Assembly: GCA_937898885.1 (NCBI GenBank)
Contig: CALDKD010000027.1
Span: 1 to 5,471 of the forward strand
Direction: 5' to 3'
Source of the DNA: an uncultured Bacteroidales bacterium
GTDB lineage: Bacteria > Bacteroidota > Bacteroidia > Bacteroidales > Bacteroidaceae
DNA: 5,471 nucleotides
This document shows, piece by piece, positions 1 through 5,471 of the stretch. Each line of letters opens with the position of its first letter. Position 1 is the stretch's first letter. The translations under genes and the position numbers were made by a program. Below the pieces are notes generated by a model that saw only the letters and a list, made by a program, of their open reading frames with translations, was not told where the DNA came from and made no database searches.

Positions 1-31
1 GGCTTTGCCGATTGTTTATGACACGAAGATA

Positions 32-50
32 CAGTTTTTTTCAGAAACTG
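32..50. repeat. Inverted repeat CAGTTT-N7-AAACTG
   Basis: The two 6-bp arms (32-37 and 45-50) are perfect reverse complements around a 7-base spacer. A run of six T follows at 54-59, three bases after the second arm, so a weak intrinsic terminator for a gene to the left is possible, although the stem has only two G-C pairs. The arms differ by one base from those of the second dyad at 114-131, which also fits a regulator half-site. Confidence 0.4.
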
Positions 51-62
51 GACTTTTTTCAG
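45..62 (+). repeat. Imperfect direct repeat, copy 1
   Basis: This 18-base stretch matches 137-154 at 15 of 18 positions; both copies contain TGGAC, then TTTT, then CAG. The offset is 92 bp. Two similar sites upstream of a promoter could be binding sites for a response regulator or enhancer-binding protein. No known regulator motif was recognised with certainty. Confidence 0.45.
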
Positions 63-113
63 CTTACCAAAGAAAATCACTTTGTTATTGCCAACATTCC
101 ATCTTTGAGCATG

Positions 114-131
114 CACTTTCAACGAAAAGTG
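114..131. repeat. Inverted repeat CACTTT-N6-AAAGTG
   Basis: The arms 114-119 and 126-131 are perfect 6-bp reverse complements with a 6-base spacer. The half-site differs by one base from that of the dyad at 32-50. It may be a protein-binding dyad rather than an RNA hairpin, since the stem is short. Confidence 0.4.
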
Positions 132-136
132 TCAAA

Positions 137-154
137 AAATTGGACGATTTTCAG
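137..154 (+). repeat. Imperfect direct repeat, copy 2
   Basis: This is the second copy of the 45-62 element, with 15 of 18 bases identical. Its ACGATTT core (144-150) recurs exactly at 164-170, a 20-bp step close to two helical turns, which would place proteins on the same face of the DNA. Confidence 0.45.
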
Positions 155-180
155 GTAAAAAGTACGATTTCCGCATTTTT

Positions 181-196
181 GTTCGCGGTGGCGGAC
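181..196. promoter_or_regulatory. Near-palindrome GTTCGC-N4-GCGGAC, possible operator
   Basis: The arms 181-186 and 191-196 pair at five of six positions, the exception being T183 opposite G194. The element covers the candidate -33 box at 182-185, so a bound protein would be expected to affect transcription of the permease. A 7-bp direct repeat GTGGCGG (188-194 and 200-206) overlaps its right arm. The operator role is inferred from position and symmetry only. Confidence 0.4.
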
Positions 197-214
197 GGTG
201 TGGCGGTAAATTTG
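182..214 (+). promoter_or_regulatory. Bacteroidetes-type promoter for the permease
   Basis: TAAATTTG at 207-214 matches the Bacteroidetes -7 consensus TAnnTTTG at every fixed position. Twenty-one bases upstream lies TTCG (182-185), one mismatch from the -33 TTTG box and within the usual 19-21 base spacing. An exact TTTG at 178-181 is also present but 25 bases away, which is long. Transcription would start near 219-221, leaving a leader of about 20 bases before the ATG at 241. The same bases can be read as a degenerate sigma-54 site (TGGC at 201 and TTG at 212), but that match is poorer because the -12 GC is GT. Confidence 0.5.
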
Positions 215-240
215 TGAAGTATCAGAACGAAAACGGAATC

Positions 241-2667
241 ATGTTCAAGCATTATCTGAAATTAACCTTTCGCAATCTCTGGAAAGACAAGTTCCAGACA
301 GCGTTCACAATCATCGGCCTGGCAGTGGCATTCTTATGCTTCGGCATCTGCGCGTACTTTGTGCACGGGTTCCTGAGTATGGACAACTACTACGAGAATC
401 ATGACAGGGTATATGAACTGCAAACTTCTTATGGTGAAACCGGCGTATGGAAAGAATCATATCTGGTGCACAGTAATCCTGAAGAAATAATGAACCGTTA
501 CCCGGAAGTGGAATCGGTGTTCCGCTACTTGCATACAACGATTACGTTCTCCATTGAAGATGACTCTTTTACGGCTGGGTCTGCCGATAATGAAGATGAC
601 GGACAGTTAAGTCTGCCGCAGGAAATGGCATCAGAAGAACTGGTCACAATATACTGTGACACCACATTGCGCCATGTCTATAACCCTGCGCTTCTGGCTG
701 GAAGCTGGGATGCTGCCATGAATTCTGAAAACAGCATGGTGATGACGGAAAAGTATGCCCGCAAGCTGTTCGGCTCAGCCGATGCGGCCATAGGTCGGAA
801 ACTCACACCTGCCTTGGGTGGCGACTACGGAACGACATTGACCGTCAGGGCAGTTGTAGAGAATCTGCCTCCCAATAATTCCATAGCGACATTTCTGCCT
901 GTCGCCTGTTGGATTATGAACTCTGCCATGAATAAAAGTCTCCTGAATTTCAGACTTCTTCTGTACAAGGGGGTGGATGCGGACAATTTCAACGAAAAGC
1001 TGAAACAGTTTAATTTCAATGATGATGAACCCGGAAAACTCGGGTTCAGAGCGTTTCCCGCTTCCAAAGTAAAATCAGACACGATGGGCAATGAATATGG
1101 TCTATTCCTATCTTTTATTCTACTTCCAGGTCTGATTGTACTGCTGTCCGCTCTGAGCAACTTCCTGCATCTGCTCATAAGCGGCATAATAAGACGTGAC
1201 AGGGAATACGCACTGCGCAAGGTGAACGGAGCGCGCACGTTTGATCTGTGGTTGATGGTCAGCACGCAGGTACTTGTCAGCATGCTTCTGGTGGGGATTG
1301 CCACATTTGTCATAATCATGCTGTGCACTCCGTTGCTGCAGATCAGTCTGGTTGGAAAACTGCAGTTCCAGTTCGATACCGCCATAATGCTGAAACAGAG
1401 CCTCCAGCACATTGGCATACTTCTGCTCATCGGCCTTATTGTAGCGTGGATTGCAACAGTCCGCATCAGGAACAACGCCATGCAGACGCACTTGCAGACC
1501 GGAAGCAGGCACCACTTGTGGCGCAATATCATGATGGGTGGCCAGATGGTCATCAGTTTCATTTTCGTCACTCTGTTGTGTGCCATGATCATGCAGATGC
1601 GCAAGAACACTGACCGCGTATATCCATGGCTCTCAAAAAAGGAAAAGCGGGAGATTCTGCTTATTACCCCACCGTCGTCTGACAGTGAAACGTGTGCCCG
1701 GATGGAATCGGCCCTTGATGCCATTCCTGCGGTCAGAGGATATGTATTCAATCAGAGTATGGACGGACTGTTGTCAGTAATCCCATGTGAAATCCTCAGT
1801 TCTGAAAAACCTTATCCGTATGACATCTATTGCCCGTGCTGTCCCGAAATGCTTCAGTTCCTGAATGTGCCGCTGCTTGAAGGCCGATGGTCTGAAAATC
1901 CCGATGAAATAATGGTCGATGTTAACCTTACCGGCAGGTATGGTATCAGTGTCGGTGATGAACTTACAGCGGATTTGTTTTTGGGTCAGGACGGAGGGTT
2001 GAAGACATATTCTGTGACAGGCATCATTGACAATGCCATGGAACACAGCCGTTATAACGGAGAACCAAACAAAGTTGATGGTGCCTTTTATTCATATAAT
2101 ACCGACCACCCGTGGGGAGTCTATATGGTGAAATGCGAACCCGGCATGACCGGTGAAGTCCGTAAGGCTGTCATGAAAAACATCTATCATACAGAATACG
2201 AATATGGCTATGATCCGGAGATTCCCACACTTTACGACCGTCTGCAGGAGATGAACGAAGTAGAGCATGAACTGATTGGCGTGTTCTGGCTGTTTGCCGG
2301 CATCGCTCTCATCATATCGCTGCTTGGCATCTACTCCACAGTAACCATGGAGACAACCGTGCGCCGCAAGGAGATGGCAGTCCGCAAGATAAACGGCGCA
2401 AAGACAGGTCAGATTGCCTCACTCATGGCCCGCCTGTACCTGTGGCTGCTGCTCATATCGGCCGCCATAGCGTTTCCGCTGACGTACTGGTTCTTCCATC
2501 TTATCGGCACATCGGCCCTGCCTTTATACCGCGAAATGTTCAACTACGGCCCGCTGTTCTATCTGTGCGTGTTCCTGCTGGTTGCCGCCTTCGTGGCCCT
2601 GACCGTATGGGCCCAGATTCGCCGTATTGCCCGCATTGAACCTTACACTATCGTGAAGTCGGAATAA
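241..2667 (+). CDS. ABC transporter permease, FtsX/MacB-like duplicated type
   Basis: This is a complete 808-residue inner-membrane permease with two FtsX-like halves. From the first Met: TM1 at about 20-42, a large extracytoplasmic MacB-type domain to about 285, then TM2 (286-312), TM3 (333-365) and TM4 (388-407). The second half has TM5 (432-452), a second periplasmic domain (453-675) and TM6-TM8 (676-699, 729-755, 770-795). The paired motifs REYALRKVNGA (321-331) and KEMAVRKINGA (710-720) follow TM2 and TM6 and are the conserved cytoplasmic segments of this family, where the ATPase docks. Family members move peptides, antibiotics or lipoproteins, or transmit ATPase motion to periplasmic partners; the substrate here is unknown. 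A GTG at 214 would add nine residues, but it lies inside the -7 promoter box, and MFKHYLKLTFRNL is a typical family N-terminus, so 241 is chosen. The upstream bases are A-rich without a Shine-Dalgarno motif. No ATPase gene is in the window. A CPCC cluster (531-534) in the second periplasmic domain is unusual. Confidence 0.95.
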   Translation: MFKHYLKLTFRNLWKDKFQTAFTIIGLAVAFLCFGICAYFVHGFLSMDNYYENHDRVYELQTSYGETGVWKESYLVHSNPEEIMNRYPEVESVFRYLHTTITFSIEDDSFTAGSADNEDDGQLSLPQEMASEELVTIYCDTTLRHVYNPALLAGSWDAAMNSENSMVMTEKYARKLFGSADAAIGRKLTPALGGDYGTTLTVRAVVENLPPNNSIATFLPVACWIMNSAMNKSLLNFRLLLYKGVDADNFNEKLKQFNFNDDEPGKLGFRAFPASKVKSDTMGNEYGLFLSFILLPGLIVLLSALSNFLHLLISGIIRRDREYALRKVNGARTFDLWLMVSTQVLVSMLLVGIATFVIIMLCTPLLQISLVGKLQFQFDTAIMLKQSLQHIGILLLIGLIVAWIATVRIRNNAMQTHLQTGSRHHLWRNIMMGGQMVISFIFVTLLCAMIMQMRKNTDRVYPWLSKKEKREILLITPPSSDSETCARMESALDAIPAVRGYVFNQSMDGLLSVIPCEILSSEKPYPYDIYCPCCPEMLQFLNVPLLEGRWSENPDEIMVDVNLTGRYGISVGDELTADLFLGQDGGLKTYSVTGIIDNAMEHSRYNGEPNKVDGAFYSYNTDHPWGVYMVKCEPGMTGEVRKAVMKNIYHTEYEYGYDPEIPTLYDRLQEMNEVEHELIGVFWLFAGIALIISLLGIYSTVTMETTVRRKEMAVRKINGAKTGQIASLMARLYLWLLLISAAIAFPLTYWFFHLIGTSALPLYREMFNYGPLFYLCVFLLVAAFVALTVWAQIRRIARIEPYTIVKSE

Positions 2668-2681
2668 TTGTCTATTTTTAC

Positions 2682-2713
2682 TGAACAGGGGACAGGATGT
2701 AGTTCCCTGTTCA
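2682..2713. terminator. Strong hairpin between convergent genes, probable terminator
   Basis: Positions 2682-2693 pair with 2702-2713 in a 12-bp stem with one G-T wobble and an 8-base loop; nine outer pairs are perfect. It starts 15 bases after the permease stop and lies 11 bases beyond the end of the M56 gene, so it could end transcripts from both sides. Neither strand has a T-tract after the stem: the only T run (2675-2679) lies before the stem on the + strand and reads as A's after it on the - strand. It is therefore not a textbook intrinsic terminator and may instead protect 3' ends. Confidence 0.55.
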
Positions 2714-2729
2714 TCTCCCCTGTTCATCT
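2705..2729. repeat. Tandem 12-bp direct repeat CCCTGTTCATCT
   Basis: Two perfect copies, 2705-2716 and 2718-2729, are separated by one base. The second copy contains the TGA stop of the M56 gene (2724-2726) and its last Arg codon. Both copies are complementary to the left arm of the hairpin at 2682, so they offer alternative 3' arms. It looks like a small local duplication. Confidence 0.75.
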
Positions 2730-5471
2730 TACCGGCTGCAATACCATAATCACATCATCTCCCAGTCTGATGTAGATATCAGCCAACTCTTCGTCATGAT
2801 ATTCAGCTAATCCGTATGCTTTGAGATGCTTTCCGTCGCTGGTGGTTATTTCAACTTGTGAAGCTTTCTCTGAATCAAACATTGATGTGAAGCTCACGGT
2901 ATCGACCTTGTCGGATATCCTCATCCGTAGTTCATTTATCTGATTGTCATCCTCATCGTATCCTCTGATGACATATTCTGAACCGTTTCTGCTGATACGT
3001 ACGATGTCCACCTCAGGCATGTTCAGATATTTTTTCTCACCTGTTTCGTAATGTATGACTTGTCCTGAACCCACTTCGGAATAGCAAAAATATTCACCGC
3101 TCCCCAGCTCCTTCAACGGGGCGAATGTCGTTTTGTAAATTCTGGAAGCGTCATCAATTATCATACTGAAAGGTTCATGCAGCACTGAACCGTGGAGAAC
3201 AGGACCGCCATGTTTCCAGTCGTATTCCGATATGGCCGGCAGGACAATCTGAATATAGCAGTACACCCAATCACCATGACGGTCAAAATCCTGATCCAAC
3301 GGCACGCCTTCAATCCGCAACGGTTTGATTTCCCTGCCATCGGGAAAGGTGACCTTGAAATCGCTGCTCACATATCCGGGGAACGAATGTGCGGCACGTA
3401 CCAGCAGATTGCAATAGACTGTAGTTTCGCTGTCGGTGAAATCCACACGTTCTATTTTGAATTCATCCTTTGCATCATCATTCACATGGGTGGTCTGCAG
3501 TACGTAGCGCAATCCGTACTGATGATACCTGATTGTTCTGACCTTGTCGAAAATATCATCATCACCGGTTATCTGCAGCTGCTTGAAGAAATAGTTGGGA
3601 TCGTTGCCGGCATACAGATTCAGCATTTTAGCATTCTCCGGCACTGGAGGGAAATGTAGAGTCTGATAGAAATAACCGAAATCGGGACTCCAGAAATAAC
3701 TGGATTCGAAGCCTTCCATGCCTTCGGAACGGGTCTGACGGTAACGTACTCCGTCAACTTCAATCTCACAGTCGGACATTCCTATAACCCACTGATATGA
3801 CTGCTGGTCTATACGCACCACAAGGATGAGCTCATCGGGGGCATTGATGACATCGGTCACCTCCTGCCAGTCGTTGCTGTAGAAGAACTTGGGGTTCTGT
3901 ACATGAATGCCCCTGCCGGTATATGCGCTTGTCTGGGCGACATGTTTCTTCTTGACAGCTTCCATTGCACCGATATTGCCGAACTCCTTTTCAAAACTGT
4001 AGTTCTTGGGTACAATGTAAACCAGTTTGTAATCGCATGGCATCATACCGGGGTATGTACCTGGGATAATGGAATCTGTTACAACTGACACCTGGTCCAG
4101 ACCGCGTTTCCACACAGCCTTGGCAATTCTGTCAACCTGTTTTGTGGTCATGTCCTTCGGGTAGATGGCCAGCCCGTGTCCGTCAAACAGGTCAATCCAC
4201 TCCATAACCTTGTCTAAAGTGCCTGTTACTGACGGATTGACTACTGCTATTTTATTTTCGGTTTGGGTAAATATATTAACACCTGATTCTTTCAGTTTGT
4301 TCAGATGGACGTCTCTCTTCTGGGTGCAGTTCACCTCAAACCGGAACTGTCCGTCGCCAAGGTCGTAGATGGCGGGCGTGCGGTATTCCGGCATGGTCAT
4401 TTCGGTCAGCATGTCATCGTTGTTGGCAATGCTTACGTGTATGCCCTTGTCGGCCAGACTGCGTGCCAGGGGATACGCCACATTCAGGTCATCGACATTG
4501 TACATGTAGCGCAGGGTCATGCGTGTGGTCTTGACCGGTTTGTACTTTGCAAGATAGCCGGCCACTTCGGTGGTCTTCATGCTGGCCTGGACACCGTCGA
4601 CTGTCTGTACTTTGGCAGTGCCGTCCTCATAGACCCAGGTTTTGCCGTCCTGGAACGGGTCCCAGTGGAAGTTCTTGTCCTGTGCACTGGTCATGGCTGT
4701 GTTGAGAACTGCAAACACTGCTGCAAGCAATGGTATGAACAGGGCTCTGAGCCTGTTCCACCTGTTGGATTCATTTTTCTGCATCATATCTATACGCTTT
4801 TTAAGGTTTGTCTGTCTCAACCAGCTGGTCATGGCATAGCCGTGGTTTCCGGCTACGGCCTCAACCAGCATGAGCTTGTACTGGTATGCATCGGCCCCGG
4901 ATTCCAGTACGGCACGGTCTGCCTGATATTCATGTATCAGCTCAATTTCCTTGTAGATGAGAATCATCACAGGATTGAACCACTGGAACAGCTGCATCAC
5001 GTCAATCAGCAGGAAATCAAGCGAATGGGACTTTCTGGCATGCAGCATTTCGTGATTCCATACTGCCTTGTTCTCCTTTTCCAGCCATTCCTTGGGCATG
5101 AGGACATAGTTCATCCAGTTCATGGGCTGTGCCAGCCTGTCATTCTCTATAAGGTCACATTCGTCCTTGCGGTCCTGGTAGCGCCCGTCATTGATAACCC
5201 TGCGAATGGAAATCAGTGATACGGCTTTCTTGCCCAGCAGATATAGGAATCCCATGCACCAGATTATGAACAGGACTGTGGCAACTGTGCGTCTATAGTC
5301 TGTTCCGTCTGATTCCGTAATTTCCGATGACTGTCCGGCATCGGCAGAATCCAGTTGTCCTATGGCTTCAGTTGCCGCCACAGATTGTGAATCCCTGGCC
5401 GTAACTGATTCAATGGCTGTGGATTCCAGATGGAGCGCATCCCTCACATTGTTTACCATTCTGTTCGTCCC
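2724..5471 (-). CDS. M56 (BlaR1/MecR1-like) membrane zinc peptidase/sensor, 5'-partial
   Basis: The reading frame is open to the window edge, four codons beyond the first visible Met (5459), so the start lies outside. Residues are counted from that Met (911 aa). Residues 1-57 are rich in Ser, Thr, Asp and Glu and probably form the loop before TM3 (about 58-80). The cytoplasmic peptidase domain has HEMLH at 136-140, the zinc ligands and catalytic Glu, and HEYQAD at 176-181, with E177 the likely third ligand. LKKRIDMM (219-226) is typical of Bacteroidetes members. TM4 is about 238-258. Residues 261-911 form a long, presumably periplasmic region: two ExbD-like segments (about 314-344 and 427-462), two beta-rich segments (about 544-630 and 666-760) and an unassigned beta-rich tail. 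I see no SxxK/SxN/KTG set, so this is not a beta-lactam-binding sensor. M56 receptors cleave themselves or a BlaI/MecI-type repressor when a ligand binds; such a repressor gene would be expected beyond the right edge. At least one or two N-terminal helices appear to be missing only because of the window cut. The ligand is unknown. Confidence 0.9.
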   Translation of the reverse strand, partial: GTNRMVNNVRDALHLESTAIESVTARDSQSVAATEAIGQLDSADAGQSSEITESDGTDYRRTVATVLFIIWCMGFLYLLGKKAVSLISIRRVINDGRYQDRKDECDLIENDRLAQPMNWMNYVLMPKEWLEKENKAVWNHEMLHARKSHSLDFLLIDVMQLFQWFNPVMILIYKEIELIHEYQADRAVLESGADAYQYKLMLVEAVAGNHGYAMTSWLRQTNLKKRIDMMQKNESNRWNRLRALFIPLLAAVFAVLNTAMTSAQDKNFHWDPFQDGKTWVYEDGTAKVQTVDGVQASMKTTEVAGYLAKYKPVKTTRMTLRYMYNVDDLNVAYPLARSLADKGIHVSIANNDDMLTEMTMPEYRTPAIYDLGDGQFRFEVNCTQKRDVHLNKLKESGVNIFTQTENKIAVVNPSVTGTLDKVMEWIDLFDGHGLAIYPKDMTTKQVDRIAKAVWKRGLDQVSVVTDSIIPGTYPGMMPCDYKLVYIVPKNYSFEKEFGNIGAMEAVKKKHVAQTSAYTGRGIHVQNPKFFYSNDWQEVTDVINAPDELILVVRIDQQSYQWVIGMSDCEIEVDGVRYRQTRSEGMEGFESSYFWSPDFGYFYQTLHFPPVPENAKMLNLYAGNDPNYFFKQLQITGDDDIFDKVRTIRYHQYGLRYVLQTTHVNDDAKDEFKIERVDFTDSETTVYCNLLVRAAHSFPGYVSSDFKVTFPDGREIKPLRIEGVPLDQDFDRHGDWVYCYIQIVLPAISEYDWKHGGPVLHGSVLHEPFSMIIDDASRIYKTTFAPLKELGSGEYFCYSEVGSGQVIHYETGEKKYLNMPEVDIVRISRNGSEYVIRGYDEDDNQINELRMRISDKVDTVSFTSMFDSEKASQVEITTSDGKHLKAYGLAEYHDEELADIYIRLGDDVIMVLQPVR

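Larger units (their letters stand above)
1..240 (+). promoter_or_regulatory. AT-rich regulatory leader upstream of the permease
   Basis: This stretch holds no gene I can support. It is richer in A and T than the coding DNA that follows, and all three forward frames give only short peptides with no family resemblance. It carries two perfect 6-bp inverted repeats (32-50 and 114-131), an imperfect 18-bp direct repeat (45-62 and 137-154), a 7-bp ACGATTT direct repeat spaced 20 bp (144-150 and 164-170), a near-palindrome (181-196) and a promoter-like pair of boxes (182-214). The density of short repeats just before a transporter gene suggests binding sites for a dedicated regulator; that is inference. 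A stop codon at 19-21 in frame 1 could be the end of a gene lying to the left, but too little is visible to say. Confidence 0.6.

Noticed and set aside
18..158. 46-codon frame starting at ATG (18), basic, with a repeated FFQ-K/L pattern
   Set aside because: The repeated residues simply reflect the DNA repeats. The ATG is not preceded by a visible promoter, and the frame is also open to the left edge. It is too short and featureless to support as a gene.
188..206. GTGGCGG direct repeat (188-194, 200-206) as an independent regulatory site
   Set aside because: It is only 7 bp in a locally G-rich stretch and overlaps the palindrome and promoter, so it is noted there rather than called separately.
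5..217. 70-codon open frame from a TTG in the leader
   Set aside because: It has no ATG and no recognisable family, lies in AT-rich repeat-bearing DNA and ends inside the promoter region. It looks like a chance frame.
825..1751. 308-codon frame on the minus strand inside the permease gene
   Set aside because: It lies fully antisense to a well-supported family member. Its sequence is rich in Arg, Ser and Met without domain pattern, as expected of an antisense shadow.
2724..4680. Penicillin-binding sensor domain at the C-terminus of the M56 protein
   Set aside because: No SxxK, SxN and KTG motif set was found after the last membrane helix, so the blaR1 and mecR1 names were not used.
4305..5219. 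304-codon plus-strand frame opposite the M56 gene
   Set aside because: It is fully antisense to the peptidase core, including the HEMLH motif. It is rich in His, Val and Cys with no domain logic, so it is a shadow of the real gene.

Overview
The window looks like chromosomal DNA from a member of the Bacteroidales (Bacteroides, Phocaeicola or Prevotella type). Three things suggest this: a TAAATTTG element matching the Bacteroidetes -7 promoter consensus, an A-rich start region with no Shine-Dalgarno motif, and two protein families in the form typical of that group. One is a duplicated FtsX/MacB-type ABC permease. The other is an M56 (BlaR1/MecR1-like) membrane peptidase with a long non-penicillin-binding C-terminal region. 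The genus cannot be fixed from sequence reading alone.

Layout. Positions 1-240 hold no convincing gene. They form an AT-rich leader with several short direct and inverted repeats, ending in a probable promoter at 182-214. Positions 241-2667 (+) encode a complete 808-residue permease. Positions 2668-2723 are a short convergent gap with a strong hairpin and a tandem 12-bp repeat. Positions 2724-5471 (-) encode an M56 peptidase/sensor that is open to the right edge of the window. Its true start, and very probably its first membrane helices, lie outside.

How the parts may work together. The permease needs an ATPase partner, and none is in the window. With its own promoter and repeat-rich leader it looks like an independently regulated unit of a MacB-like exporter or mechanotransmission system. 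The M56 protein has an intact zinc-peptidase motif, a membrane helix and a roughly 650-residue C-terminal sensor-like region. By family precedent it would signal to a BlaI/MecI-type repressor encoded upstream, beyond position 5471. The two genes converge and are not an operon, so a functional link between them is only a hypothesis.

The points most worth a second look are the unusual sensor region of the M56 protein (an apparent pair of ExbD-like units, then two beta-rich units), the repeat-dense permease leader, and the hairpin with two competing 3' arms between the genes. No mobile element, CRISPR array, tRNA or rRNA was seen.
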